Shown one piece after another: positions 6,556-15,033 of a DNA stretch of 64,000 bases. The stretch lies in NCBI GenBank assembly GCA_024998595.1, contig JACOEK010000007.1, forward strand, positions 1 through 64,000, given 5' to 3'. The stretch is from Nitrospira sp. (GTDB taxonomy: Bacteria; Nitrospirota; Nitrospiria; Nitrospirales; Nitrospiraceae). Below the pieces are notes generated by a model. That model was not told the origin of the DNA. It saw nothing but the letters and a program-made list of their open reading frames with translations, and did not search any database. Position numbers and translations under genes: made by a program. Every line of letters starts with the position of its first letter. The stretch's first letter is position 1.

Positions 6556-8373
6556 TTATCTCATGGTGTCTTCCAGCTGATCGACCATTCCTGAAATCGC
6601 ATCGAAGCCGGATTGCCAAAACGCGTGCGAGTTCATGTTCACGCCCACCTCTGCCAGGATGGCCTGAGGCGCCTTCGAGCCGCCTGCTGCCAGCAGGTCC
6701 AGATATTTGGGGACGAATGCGCTCCCCTGTTCCTGGTACATGCGATAGAGCGCCAGTACCAGTAGATTCCCGAAGCTATAGGCATAACAGTAGAACGGGC
6801 TGGCATACAGGTGGGGGATGGTGAGCCATTCCCATTGGAATTCCTGCGGCACGCGCAGCGATTTTCCGAATTGCTGCCTGAGCAAGGTCATATAGGTGCT
6901 CGCCAGATCGTTTGTCGTGGCGCCCTGGGCCACCATGTCGTGAGCAGTCCGTTCGAACGCGACAAAGTACGCCTGCCGCATGACCGTGGCGTAGATGTCA
7001 TCCAACTGATTGACGAGCAGGCTCTGCTTCACGGACTTGCTCGACTCCGAGGCCATCAAGGCATCGGACAGAATGCGCTCACCGAACACGGAGGCTGTCT
7101 CCGCGAGCGGCAGCGTCGAGTGAAAGGTGAAGACATTGTGCTGCTCCGCCATCATGGCGTGAACGGCATGGCCCAATTCATGGGCCATAGTGGCAATGTC
7201 GCGCGCCTCCCCGGTGAAATTCAACATGACATAGGGGGTTAAATTGGGCGTCACGCTGTAACAATAGGCGCCGCCCATTTTCCCTGTCTTCATGCGCGCG
7301 TCGATGTGGCGATCGGCAAAGACGCGTTGCGCGAGTTCGGCCAGACGCGGCGAGAATCCGTAATAGGCGTCGAGTACCATCCGGACCGCATCCGGGTATC
7401 GGTACGTCTTTTGTTCGGCCCGATGCGGCGCATAGATATGGTAACGGTTCATGGTGCCGATGTGGCAGAGTTTGGCCTTGAGTTTGAAATATCGCTGGAA
7501 GATCGGCGCGTTTTTCATACAGACGGCCAGGAGGGCCTCCACAGCGGAGTCGGGGATATCGTTACTGAGGTTCCGGGAGGCCAGCGGCGTCTTGAAGTGG
7601 CGGAGTTGAAGATTCTCCGCCTTCCAATCGTTGATCAGCGTTTTATAAATTTCTCCGAGCAGGTCCTGATGAGATTCGTACACCCGGTACATTTCCCGGT
7701 AGGCGGCTTCCCGCACCGCGGCCTTCGGACTTCGCAGGTAGGCCGTCAATGCTTCCCGATTCATGGTCTTTTTCTTGCCACCGACGCGTAGCGTGAAGGT
7801 GAAGCCGTTGGTCACCACATCGTAGAGCTGATGCACGGCGCTTTGTCCGGTGATGTTCTTGATGTTGATGATTTTCTCTTCCGGCTCCGAGAGCGTGTGC
7901 GGCTTGAAGCGCCGGATGGTTTCCAGGTGATATCGGAAGTCCCCGCTGTTCGCCATCAAGCGTTCCGCATTTTTTTCATCGACACTTTGCCACCACAGAT
8001 CGAAAAACAAGAGGCGATTCTGGAGGGTCGTGAGGTGCTCTTCCACCTTGGTCTTGAATGACCGTGCCTCCAACTGCTTGGTATCCTCTGAAAACCAGAG
8101 ATACGAGTAGGCCCCCAGCCGGCCGGAATCCCTGGCGATCTGTTCCGACAGAGTGAGCAGATTCAAGAAGCTCTGTTCGGGCATGGTTGCGGCAAGGTCT
8201 GCGCGTGCCCCTTCGAAGCGTGCCACTTTGGCGCTCAGGTCTTTCAGATATCGATCGAATTGTTTCACGGGATCGGCAACGAGGTCGGACAGTTCCCACC
8301 GGTCGGCAAACTCGCGGGACGCAGTGGCACGACGGGGTGATGCTACGGACGCAGTCTTGCGAGAAACGGCCAT
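6556..8373 (-). CDS. pepF: M3-family oligoendopeptidase F
   Basis: A 605-residue zinc metallopeptidase of the M3B group, close to the usual length of about 600. The zinc site HELGH is in MAHELGHAVHAMM near residue 395, with the downstream Glu in the helix LAETASVFGE. These cytoplasmic enzymes trim peptides of roughly 7-17 residues. The start at 8373 is chosen because TAGGAG stands before it in the minus orientation; an in-frame ATG at 8412 has none. It is transcribed opposite to both neighbours and appears monocistronic. Confidence 0.92.
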   Translation of the reverse strand: MAVSRKTASVASPRRATASREFADRWELSDLVADPVKQFDRYLKDLSAKVARFEGARADLAATMPEQSFLNLLTLSEQIARDSGRLGAYSYLWFSEDTKQLEARSFKTKVEEHLTTLQNRLLFFDLWWQSVDEKNAERLMANSGDFRYHLETIRRFKPHTLSEPEEKIINIKNITGQSAVHQLYDVVTNGFTFTLRVGGKKKTMNREALTAYLRSPKAAVREAAYREMYRVYESHQDLLGEIYKTLINDWKAENLQLRHFKTPLASRNLSNDIPDSAVEALLAVCMKNAPIFQRYFKLKAKLCHIGTMNRYHIYAPHRAEQKTYRYPDAVRMVLDAYYGFSPRLAELAQRVFADRHIDARMKTGKMGGAYCYSVTPNLTPYVMLNFTGEARDIATMAHELGHAVHAMMAEQHNVFTFHSTLPLAETASVFGERILSDALMASESSKSVKQSLLVNQLDDIYATVMRQAYFVAFERTAHDMVAQGATTNDLASTYMTLLRQQFGKSLRVPQEFQWEWLTIPHLYASPFYCYAYSFGNLLVLALYRMYQEQGSAFVPKYLDLLAAGGSKAPQAILAEVGVNMNSHAFWQSGFDAISGMVDQLEDTMR

Positions 8374-8522
8374 GGTCGAGGCTCCTAGAAAGTGAGTGAT
8401 AGCCGGAATCATACCATCCTCGCCGCCTCAGGGCGTGTAGATTCTTTGAGGGCAGACTGCTCCGGCCGCCGCACCGTTGACAGGCCCCGCTTGAATGTTA
8501 CAATCCGTCCCATGGTGGGGAC

Positions 8523-8852
8523 ATGACCGAACAAGAGATCAATCGGGCCATTCAATATGTGACGGCAGCGACCTCCTATGGACGTGACACGGTGGCGGAC
8601 ATTCTCCGGACCGGGTTGTCGGAGCTGTCGCAGTTATCCTCGCAATCGAGTCGACGCTTCGAGCGAGAAGATTTAATGGGATATTTGTGCCAGTGGACGA
8701 TGAAACGGACCGGCCACCCGGAGCCATTGGTGCGTGAAGTGCTGGATGGGGCCGGCCGGTGGCTGGATGATGTGGCGACCACATTAGCCGAGCAGCGGGA
8801 AGCAGAGGCCAATGCCGGCGATGACGATGAACCCGGGGCGGCATCGGCGTGA
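8523..8852 (+). CDS. Hypothetical protein
   Basis: A 109-residue soluble, mostly helical protein (REDLMGYLCQWTMKRTGHPE in the middle) with an acidic tail (AGDDDEPG). A GGTGGGG stretch lies before the ATG. I do not recognise a family, and no membrane segment or metal motif is seen. It is divergent from pepF and convergent with the TPR gene. Confidence 0.6.
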   Translation: MTEQEINRAIQYVTAATSYGRDTVADILRTGLSELSQLSSQSSRRFEREDLMGYLCQWTMKRTGHPEPLVREVLDGAGRWLDDVATTLAEQREAEANAGDDDEPGAASA

Positions 8853-8932
8853 GGGCGTTCGTCGTTCGCGAACAGCGAGCTGCGCAGTGCCATTCCTGAC
8901 CACAGGCGCTTTGGAAACGATGTTGCGCGGGG

Positions 8933-9250
8933 TCAGGCGGGGAGGGAGCCCTTCAGCAGTTCGAGGTTTTTGGTCACCATCGCGTCGCCATTCTTGGTAG
9001 ACACGTCGATTCCCTGATCCGACACCTGCCGGCATTCATCCACACGGTTCAGTTTCAAGAGCGACTGCGCCAGCGCATAGTACGCGGCGGAATAGGTCGG
9101 TTTTACTGTGATGCACTGCCTCAAGGCTTTCGCGGCCTCCTCGAAGTTGGCATCTTCCATATAGGCTTTTCCCAGCCCGAACCAGGCGACATCATCGTCC
9201 GGTTCAATGGCCAGCACCCGTTTCAGCGGTTCAATTTTTGGATTCGGCAT
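8933..9250 (-). CDS. Small tetratricopeptide-repeat protein
   Basis: A 105-residue protein with about two and a half TPR units: PDDDVAWFGLGKAYMEDANFEEAAKAL, then PTYSAAYYALAQSLLKLNRVDEC. TPRs are helical scaffolds for protein contacts. The ATG at 9250 follows AAGGGAGG and is preferred over a start at 9346. No signal peptide or other domain is present. The partner is unknown. Confidence 0.85.
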   Translation of the reverse strand: MPNPKIEPLKRVLAIEPDDDVAWFGLGKAYMEDANFEEAAKALRQCITVKPTYSAAYYALAQSLLKLNRVDECRQVSDQGIDVSTKNGDAMVTKNLELLKGSLPA

Positions 9251-9378
9251 CGGTTCCTCCCTTGTGGAGACGATAGCAGCGTTCTCTGCGCGTTGTCTAC
9301 GCAGTTTGACGCGTGTTAACCTCAAAAGATGTTTCGTCGTGAGCAATCTGCTGACGACCTTCTCGTGGTGAGTACGGA

Positions 9379-10323
9379 ATGGGAACCACCGGCCTCGTTT
9401 ATGATCCTCGGTATCTAGCGCACGATATGGGTGCCGGTCATCCGGAGTCGCCCAACCGGCTTCGCGCGATCATGCAAAGGTTGGAACAGAGCGGATTAGC
9501 TGTTGGGCTCACGCGTATCGAGCCGAGAAAAGCAGAAGATGAATGGGTGACTCTGGTTCACCGGCCTGAGTACGTGGAGCACCTCAACCGGGAGGCGCCG
9601 ACCAGCGGCCGGGTATCCCTGGATGCCGATACCTCCATGTCGCCGGGATCGCTGACCGCCGCTTATCTGGCCGCTGGCGGAGTCTTGGCCGGGGTGGATG
9701 CCATTATGGCCGACCAGGTGCAACACGTCTTTTGCGCCGTGCGTCCACCTGGCCACCATGCTGAAGCCGGACGGGCCATGGGTTTTTGTCTGTTCAACAA
9801 CGTAGCCATCGCAGCGCGGTATGTGCAGAAGCGCTACGGCTTGCAGCGGGTGCTGATCGTCGATTGGGATGTCCATCATGGCAATGGAACGCAACATAGT
9901 TTCGAGGCAGATCCCTCAGTCTTTTTCTTCAGCACTCATCAGTACCCGCATTACCCCGGAACCGGCCGGGCGACGGAATCCGGTATCGGCGCGGGCGAAG
10001 GCTTCACGATCAACGTGCCGATGGAAGCGGGCGAAGGGGATGACGAGTATCGGGCGGTGTTTCAGAAAGTTCTGGTGCCTGCCGCCGATGCCTTCAAGCC
10101 TGAGTTTGTCATCATTTCGGCCGGATTTGATGCGCACCGGGATGATCCCCTGGCCAGCATGGGCCTCACGGAGGAAGGATATGCGGAGTTGACCTCGATT
10201 GTGGCCGGCATCGCCGATCGGCATTGCCGGGGGCGGCTGCTATCCTCGCTTGAAGGGGGATACAACCTGACGGCCCTGGCTGCCTCGGTGGAGCGGCACA
10301 TCCGGGCGCTGGTGGCGGCATGA
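9379..10323 (+). CDS. Histone-deacetylase-family (AcuC-like) deacetylase
   Basis: A 314-residue zinc deacetylase of the class II HDAC/AcuC/AphA family. Key motifs: GHPESPNR near residue 20, the catalytic His pair in [10 protein letters not shown] near residue 124, zinc ligands in [11 protein letters not shown] near 164, SAGFDAH near 252 and the Gly-rich LEGGYN near 296. Substrates in bacteria are acetylated proteins or polyamines. Its stop overlaps the ATG of the multihaem cytochrome (ATGA at 10320-10323), so the two are translationally coupled. Confidence 0.93.
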   Translation: MGTTGLVYDPRYLAHDMGAGHPESPNRLRAIMQRLEQSGLAVGLTRIEPRKAEDEWVTLVHRPEYVEHLNREAPTSGRVSLDADTSMSPGSLTAAYLAAGGVLAGVDAIMADQVQHVFCAVRPPGHHAEAGRAMGFCLFNNVAIAARYVQKRYGLQRVLIVDWDVHHGNGTQHSFEADPSVFFFSTHQYPHYPGTGRATESGIGAGEGFTINVPMEAGEGDDEYRAVFQKVLVPAADAFKPEFVIISAGFDAHRDDPLASMGLTEEGYAELTSIVAGIADRHCRGRLLSSLEGGYNLTALAASVERHIRALVAA

Positions 10324-11594
10324 AATTGTGGCTGAAGGTTCTGCTGGGCCTCGCGGTTATCTCGGGGGCGGTGTACCTCTATTACACCGAGGTGAAACCG
10401 GTCGTGATTTTCGGTCTCCGGTCTGACTATGCGCATGCGATTCCATTTCAGAAAATTCCCGAAGGGTTGACCAGCTTGAAGGCAGAATCCTGCGGGCAAT
10501 GTCACCGGGAAATTTATGAAGAGTGGAAGACCAGCATCCATGCCCATGCCTATGAAGACCCGTTTTTTCAAGCGTACTGGAAAAAAGACAAGCACATCTG
10601 GGTCTGTTTGAACTGTCATACGCCGCTGGAAAATCAGCAGCCGACACTGGTGAGGGATATTCCGCGGGGTCGCGTGGAGAAGGCGACGCAGGAACCGAAT
10701 CCCCATTTTGATGCCGACCTGCAAAAAGAATCGATCACGTGCGCGGCGTGTCATGTCCGCGACGGGGTGATCCTCGGCCCCTTTGATGATTCGGCTGCGC
10801 CGCACCCGACAAAATTCGACCCGACCTTCCGCACCGCGCAGTTTTGTTCGCGTTGCCACAATGTGGTCTCTGGACCCGCGCAGTTCTACAATGTGGGGCC
10901 CTGCGGCACCTACGCCGAATATGAAGGCAAATATTTCATGCAGGAGCGGGGCTTCATTTGCCAAAGCTGCCACATGCCCGAGGTTGATCGCCCGGTGGCG
11001 GAAAACGGCCCGATCAGACGGGGTCGCCGGCATCTGTGGCGCGGCGGCCATGATCCCGATATGGTGAAGCGGGCGGCGGCGATTCAGGTGAAGGTTGATC
11101 CCCCCAAGCCCAAGCCGGGCGAACAAGTGACGCTGACCCTGACCTTCACCAACGCCGGAGCGGGACATAAGCTTCCCACGGGCGATCCGGACCGCCATTT
11201 TACCGTCGAGTTTACGGTGAAAGACGGCGATCAGCGCGTTCTGGCCGAAAAAAGCCATACGATGGGCCGCTGGATTATGTGGCAACCGGCCATTGTGGAG
11301 TTGTACGATAACCGCTTGCTCCCGCTGGCGAGCCGGGAATATCAGTTCGCGTACCGGATGCCGGAGGCGTCGAAGGGGTTGACGTTGAAGGCCCGTGTTC
11401 GGTACCACATTCTGACCGATGGGCAGCATGAAATGTTGAAGACGAAATACGGCCTCATGGCGGATGATCCGTACGCCTTCACGGTGTATGAGCGCGAAGT
11501 GCCGCTAAACGAAAACTTGGCGGCCGCATTTGCCGATCCGTTGCCCGAACCGCCGCCCATGGCCTGTGCGAATCCATCAGTTCCCAAAGGGTAA
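10320..11594 (+). CDS. Pentahaem c-type cytochrome
   Basis: A 424-residue protein with an N-terminal membrane helix or signal anchor ([16 protein letters not shown]). Five CxxCH haem sites are at residues 58, 96, 141, 176 and 214, a pattern like the cytochrome c554 / NapC-NrfB superfamily. The C-terminal 170 residues carry no haem and look like a beta-rich domain ([22 protein letters not shown]). It probably faces the periplasm and transfers electrons. In nitrifiers, multihaem proteins of this class link N-oxide enzymes to the quinone or cytochrome pool, but the redox partner here is unknown. Coupling to an HDAC-type deacetylase is unusual. Confidence 0.85.
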   Translation: MKLWLKVLLGLAVISGAVYLYYTEVKPVVIFGLRSDYAHAIPFQKIPEGLTSLKAESCGQCHREIYEEWKTSIHAHAYEDPFFQAYWKKDKHIWVCLNCHTPLENQQPTLVRDIPRGRVEKATQEPNPHFDADLQKESITCAACHVRDGVILGPFDDSAAPHPTKFDPTFRTAQFCSRCHNVVSGPAQFYNVGPCGTYAEYEGKYFMQERGFICQSCHMPEVDRPVAENGPIRRGRRHLWRGGHDPDMVKRAAAIQVKVDPPKPKPGEQVTLTLTFTNAGAGHKLPTGDPDRHFTVEFTVKDGDQRVLAEKSHTMGRWIMWQPAIVELYDNRLLPLASREYQFAYRMPEASKGLTLKARVRYHILTDGQHEMLKTKYGLMADDPYAFTVYEREVPLNENLAAAFADPLPEPPPMACANPSVPKG

Positions 11595-11842
11595 GTATTC
11601 ACCGTCCGAGATCGAGGAATCTCCTGCAACGTTCATTTCAACCGCTTCAAACCCGACATCCCTCCACGTTATAGCAATCTGGAGAGGCTCCGATTAGAGC
11701 AAGCTTAAACCCTGCCGGAGTCTCAACTTTTCGACGGGCTTTAGATTAGTCCTTGGTGGGGGGTCGATCCGCACAGACAGCCTGAACGAATGGGAAGAGC
11801 CGTGACTTGGCAGGTCACACGGTGACGGTCACTCACGGTGCT

Positions 11843-12016
11843 CTAGGCAGGCGTGGCGGTCTCCCTCACCCCAGCCTTCTCCAAGCTCTCCATGTAGATC
11901 CTAATCATGCTCCGTTCTGCTTCAGTTAAGGGCAGCTGCATGATGACAGGCGAAAGGAGCGTCTCTGCTGCATCACAAAATGCCTTGACCTCAGGTCGAA
12001 GGTTCAAAGGGTTCAT
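11843..12016 (-). CDS. 57-residue micro-protein, copy A of a tandem pair
   Basis: Starts at the ATG whose complement is 12014-12016 and ends at TAG (complement 11843-11845). The pattern is RPEVKAFCDAAETLL, then a PLTEAERSMIRIYMESL helix and a short tail. The protein at 12146-12310 has the same order of motifs (RPEV, F, AAE, L, PLSEEE, I, Y, L), showing a duplication. A GAAAGGCGG stretch upstream can act as ribosome-binding site. The layout suggests a small two-helix soluble protein, size-compatible with a regulator or antitoxin, but nothing in the sequence fixes a function. Confidence 0.62.
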   Translation of the reverse strand: MNPLNLRPEVKAFCDAAETLLSPVIMQLPLTEAERSMIRIYMESLEKAGVRETATPA

Positions 12017-12039
12017 AGGAGGGGCCGCCTTTCGTGAGA

Positions 12040-12090
12040 ACTGTCGGCGGTGCGTTAAGCCGCTGGCAATGCGAGAGTGCAGGAAGGGAA
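12040..12090 (-). repeat. Upstream repeat elements of micro-gene copy A
   Basis: Two elements, 13 bp at 12040-12052 (plus strand ACTGTCGGCGGTG) and 14 bp at 12077-12090 (GTGCAGGAAGGGAA), recur in the same order and similar spacing upstream of copy B. They may be conserved promoter or regulator sequence. Confidence 0.6.
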
Positions 12091-12145
12091 TAGGCTCTCA
12101 CGCTACACCCTACCTGCCGAGATATCAAGAGCGCAAGAAAGCGCC

Positions 12146-12310
12146 TTACAAACTATCGTCGGTGCCAAGGAAGTCTCTAAGCCTATCCACATAGCGGGCG
12201 ATTTCAGACGCCTCCTCCTCGGAAAGCGGTGTGCCTGTGTCAGCAGAACCTTTAATCAATGCTTCGGCAGCTCGCATGAACACACGAACCTCAGGACGAA
12301 TGGTAGACAT
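12146..12310 (-). CDS. 54-residue micro-protein, copy B of a tandem pair
   Basis: Starts at the ATG whose complement is 12308-12310 and ends in TAA (complement 12146-12148). The pattern is RPEVRVFMRAAEALI, then TPLSEEEASEIARYVDRL and a short acidic tail. It is similar to copy A over its whole length but far from identical, so selection has kept the reading frame through considerable divergence. TAGGCGG lies about 7 bases upstream of the ATG. Function is unknown. Confidence 0.65.
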   Translation of the reverse strand: MSTIRPEVRVFMRAAEALIKGSADTGTPLSEEEASEIARYVDRLRDFLGTDDSL

Positions 12311-12334
12311 GTTTTGACCGCCTAATCAGGAGCG

Positions 12335-12387
12335 ACTGTCGGCGGTGGAAGTGCCCGCAGGCAGGGGAATTAGGTGCAGGAAGGGAA
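12335..12387 (-). repeat. Upstream repeat elements of micro-gene copy B
   Basis: ACTGTCGGCGGTG at 12335-12347 and GTGCAGGAAGGGAA at 12374-12387 repeat the elements found at 12040-12090. The duplicated unit is therefore about 295 bp: gene plus regulatory region. Confidence 0.6.
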
Positions 12388-12445
12388 AAGACACCGATGG
12401 TCAAAGATGCATCAACGCAACTAAGCATCTCATTGGTAGAAGGGA

Positions 12446-12479
12446 AAGGCCACTAGGAAAGGCGCTAGTGATGGGCCTT
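12446..12479. other. Hairpin-forming inverted repeat
   Basis: AAGGCCACTAG at 12446-12456 can pair with CTAGTGATGGGCCTT at 12465-12479, with a small bulge. There is no T-run, so this may be an RNA hairpin or a protein site and not a terminator. Confidence 0.4.
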
Positions 12480-12525
12480 CGTAATCGCAGGGCGCAGACA
12501 AGGTCGCTCCTATGACGTGGCCAAA

Positions 12526-12560
12526 GATTATTCAGACGGTTGCCTGAAGAATCTTTCCTA
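12526..12560 (+). terminator. Possible terminator hairpin
   Basis: GATTATTCAG at 12526-12535 pairs with CTGAAGAATC at 12544-12553 with one mismatch, followed by TTTCCT. It is only a moderately convincing intrinsic terminator. Confidence 0.35.
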
Positions 12561-12763
12561 TCAGTACACCCTCCACATTCCTCCCAGCCTTTCGAGACTG
12601 CTAAACTTGCCCCGGGTCAAGAACGCTACTCACCCAGGTTACTCACCCACAAGACCCACGCGCCAATGATACGTCTTCACTCGTCTGACAAGAGTTCTGT
12701 TGTGTTCATTGGTGAGGGTTCGGTAAGCTGTTGGCCGGGTAGATCACTTAACGAGGATACGCG

Positions 12764-13657
12764 ATGCAACATCCATTACTCATCGATTGTGAGACGCTTC
12801 AGAAACGTTTAGGGCAGCCGGGCCTGGTTATCCTCGATGTGCGGGGACGGTCCACGTACGAGTTCGGCGGCCATATTCCCGGCGCCGTCCATTCCACCTG
12901 GCATGAATATAGCGATCCCGAGGCGGTCGCCAAGGGCTTGCTGGATCCGGATCTGAGCCGGATCGAGAAGCAGGTGCAGTCGCTTGGGATCAACCGGGAC
13001 AGCGAGGTCGTCATCTATTCCAATCCATTCGACAACTGGGGCGATGAAGGCCGCATGTTTTGGATGTTGGAATACCTGGGCCATAAGAATATCAAGGTGC
13101 TGGACGGCGGATGGGTGAAGTGGATCCATGAGCGGCGCCCGTTCGAGCATGGCGCGGTTCGGTGCACGCCCGGCAACTTCACGGTCTCGCCCGTGGCCTC
13201 GGCGATCATCATGAAGGATGAGTTGAAAGGCATCGTGCGGAAGCCGCATCCGGAAACCACCATCGTGGACGCACGGAGTCTGGAAGAATACCTCGGCAAG
13301 GAAGTGTCCGGCATTCCGAGGCCCGGCCATATACCTGGCGCCGTGCATGTCGCGTGGAGCGGTTTTCTCAATGCGGATGCCACGGTGAAGGATCTGGCGG
13401 CCATTCACGAGCAGCTGGAACTCAAGGGGTTGAATCCGAAATATGAAACGGTGTGTTACTGCACGGGCGGCGTACGTTCGGGGTGGCTCTATTTCGTGCT
13501 GCGCCTCGCGGGCTATGCGCGGTTGCGCAACTATCCGGGCTCCTGGTGGGAGTGGAGCCGGGATTTTGCCTGCCCCGTGGAGAAGGATCTGCTCGCGTTG
13601 CAGAAACTGCTCGGCCTGTCGGAATCGCAGGTGCCGACCGGTATGCGTCCGTCTTGA
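12764..13657 (+). CDS. sseA: Two-domain rhodanese-type sulfurtransferase
   Basis: A 297-residue thiosulfate or 3-mercaptopyruvate sulfurtransferase with the usual two rhodanese domains. The N-terminal one (LVILDVRGRSTYEFGGHIPGAVH) lacks a catalytic loop Cys. The C-terminal one (IVDARSLEEYLGK) carries the active Cys at residue 233 in CTGGVRSG. The loop resembles the CxGxxR form of thiosulfate-type enzymes; the actual donor cannot be read from sequence. The role is sulfur transfer, cyanide detoxification or Fe-S supply. A GAGG stretch precedes the ATG. The gene stands alone after the lower-GC gap. Confidence 0.92.
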   Translation: MQHPLLIDCETLQKRLGQPGLVILDVRGRSTYEFGGHIPGAVHSTWHEYSDPEAVAKGLLDPDLSRIEKQVQSLGINRDSEVVIYSNPFDNWGDEGRMFWMLEYLGHKNIKVLDGGWVKWIHERRPFEHGAVRCTPGNFTVSPVASAIIMKDELKGIVRKPHPETTIVDARSLEEYLGKEVSGIPRPGHIPGAVHVAWSGFLNADATVKDLAAIHEQLELKGLNPKYETVCYCTGGVRSGWLYFVLRLAGYARLRNYPGSWWEWSRDFACPVEKDLLALQKLLGLSESQVPTGMRPS

Positions 13658-13737
13658 CAGGATAGGGGACCGCCTTTATGCTGAATTACAGCGGATATGG
13701 ATTCATGCAGTGCACATACTTACTGAGGAGGCGTTTC

Positions 13738-14094
13738 ATGCAGACTGCTATGTGGCGGGGAGTCGTGGTGGCCGGAATCATGATGGCGCTCGTCGGAGCG
13801 CCGATGGTGTCCAGCGTGGCCTTCGCGGCGGGGAATAAGCATCAAGCGGAAGCCGTGGAGCATGCTAAGGAAGCGGTCGCGCATGGGAAGCAGGGCCACG
13901 CGGATGCGTTAGTGAAACATGCCGAAGCGGCGCTCAAGCATGCCGAGGGCGCGATGGCGGAGACCAAGAATCCTCATGTGGGTGAAGCCATCAAGGGCCT
14001 CAAGGACGGGATCGAGCACGGCAAGGCGGGTCATGCGGATGTGGCGACCAAAGCGGTCGAGAACGCCCTACCCCATCTGTCCGAAGGCATGTAA
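13738..14094 (+). CDS. SmbP-like small metal-binding protein
   Basis: A 118-residue periplasmic protein. The ATG at 13738 after GAGGAGG is preferred over earlier in-frame starts. The signal peptide ends at VAFAA near residue 31. The mature part is His-rich with heptad-like spacing: HAKEAVAHGKQGHADALVKHAE, LKHAEGA, GIEHGKAGHADVATKA. This repeat matches SmbP of Nitrosomonas europaea, a four-helix-type protein that binds several Cu(II) or other divalent ions. A role in copper buffering fits an ammonia or nitrite oxidiser. It is followed by a strong terminator and is likely monocistronic. Confidence 0.85.
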   Translation: MQTAMWRGVVVAGIMMALVGAPMVSSVAFAAGNKHQAEAVEHAKEAVAHGKQGHADALVKHAEAALKHAEGAMAETKNPHVGEAIKGLKDGIEHGKAGHADVATKAVENALPHLSEGM

Positions 14095-14125
14095 GCAGTT
14101 CTTGCGCATCGACGACGCGTACGAT

Positions 14126-14160
14126 AAAACGGGCAGGGGCATCCCTGCCCGTTTTTCTTT
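14126..14160 (+). terminator. Strong intrinsic terminator
   Basis: ACGGGCAGGG and CCCTGCCCGT form a GC-rich stem around a short GCAT loop and are followed by TTTTCTTT. It ends the SmbP-like gene. Confidence 0.9.
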
Positions 14161-14175
14161 GTGCAGAAAGGCAGC

Positions 14176-14970
14176 ATGATGCGGGTCGGATATGTTCAGT
14201 GCGATCCGGTGTTCGGCGCGGTCGCGCACAACCTCGATGTCGTGACGGCTCATCTGGAACAGGCCGAGGCCGATCTCATGGTGCTGCCGGAGCTGTTTGC
14301 CACCGGCTATCAGTTCACGTCCCAGGAGGAAGTGTCGCGATTGGCGGAAACGGTGCCGGATGGGCCGACGACTCAGCGTCTGCTGGAGATCGCCGCGCGC
14401 CGCAAGACGACCATCGTCGCAGGATTGGCGGAACGGGCAGGCACGAGGTATTTCAATTCGGCAGTGGTGGTCGGGGCGAAGGGGTTCATCGGCTGTTACC
14501 GGAAGACGCATCTATTTTTTGAAGAAACCCTATTCTTCAGCCCGGGCGACAGCGGCTTTCAGGTGTGGGATATCGGCGCAGCCAAGATCGGCGTCATGAT
14601 CTGCTTCGACTGGTACTATCCGGAGTCGGCCCGCACCCTGGCTCTGATGGGGGCCGACGTCATTGCGCATCCGTCCAACCTGGTCTTGCCGAACTGCCCG
14701 GACTCTATGGTGACACGCTGTCTGGAAAATCGCGTCTTCAGTGTGACGGCGAATAGGATCGGCAGTGAAGCCCGCGGCGGAAAAGATCGGCTGACGTTTA
14801 TCGGCCTGAGCGAAATCGTCAGCCCTCGGGGGCATATCCTGCATCGTGCGCCGCGTGACCGTGAAGACGTGACCGTCGTCGCGATCGATCCGGCGGAGGC
14901 GAGGCAGAAGGCGCTCAATAGTTATAACGATCTTCTCCGCGACCGCCGCCCGGCCATGTATGGTGGCTGA
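14176..14970 (+). CDS. Nitrilase-superfamily carbon-nitrogen hydrolase
   Basis: A 264-residue enzyme. The catalytic triad is visible: Glu39 in VLPELFATGYQF, Lys110 in YRKTHLFFEE, and Cys143 in MICFDWYYPE. It hydrolyses a C-N bond of an amide or nitrile; the length and single-domain form fit the omega-amidase/Nit or N-carbamoyl-type amidase branches, but the substrate cannot be assigned. An AAAGGCAG stretch precedes the ATG at 14176. It starts right after the SmbP terminator, so it has its own promoter or depends on read-through. Confidence 0.88.
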   Translation: MMRVGYVQCDPVFGAVAHNLDVVTAHLEQAEADLMVLPELFATGYQFTSQEEVSRLAETVPDGPTTQRLLEIAARRKTTIVAGLAERAGTRYFNSAVVVGAKGFIGCYRKTHLFFEETLFFSPGDSGFQVWDIGAAKIGVMICFDWYYPESARTLALMGADVIAHPSNLVLPNCPDSMVTRCLENRVFSVTANRIGSEARGGKDRLTFIGLSEIVSPRGHILHRAPRDREDVTVVAIDPAEARQKALNSYNDLLRDRRPAMYGG

Positions 14971-15033
14971 GAACGGTCGATTGCCTTTCATCACTCAACT
15001 TGCGCCACTCACGGCCTCACGGTAGGATGAACC

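Larger units (their letters stand above)
11595..12763. other. Lower-GC gap with two duplicated micro-genes
   Basis: About 1.17 kb without a normal-sized gene, visibly poorer in GC than its flanks. It contains two minus-strand micro-genes (11843-12016 and 12146-12310), each with the same upstream elements, plus two hairpins. 11595-11842 holds no feature I can name. No transposase, integrase or tRNA scar is visible. Confidence 0.6.

Noticed and set aside
11907-12325. Plus-strand open frames across the lower-GC gap
   Set aside because: They run antisense to the duplicated micro-genes, have no ribosome-binding site, low-complexity composition and no similarity between the two repeats, whereas the minus-strand frames are conserved between copies.
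12446-12560. Attachment site or integrated-element boundary
   Set aside because: Hairpins and atypical composition are present, but there is no direct-repeat pair, integrase or tRNA end to support an insertion boundary.
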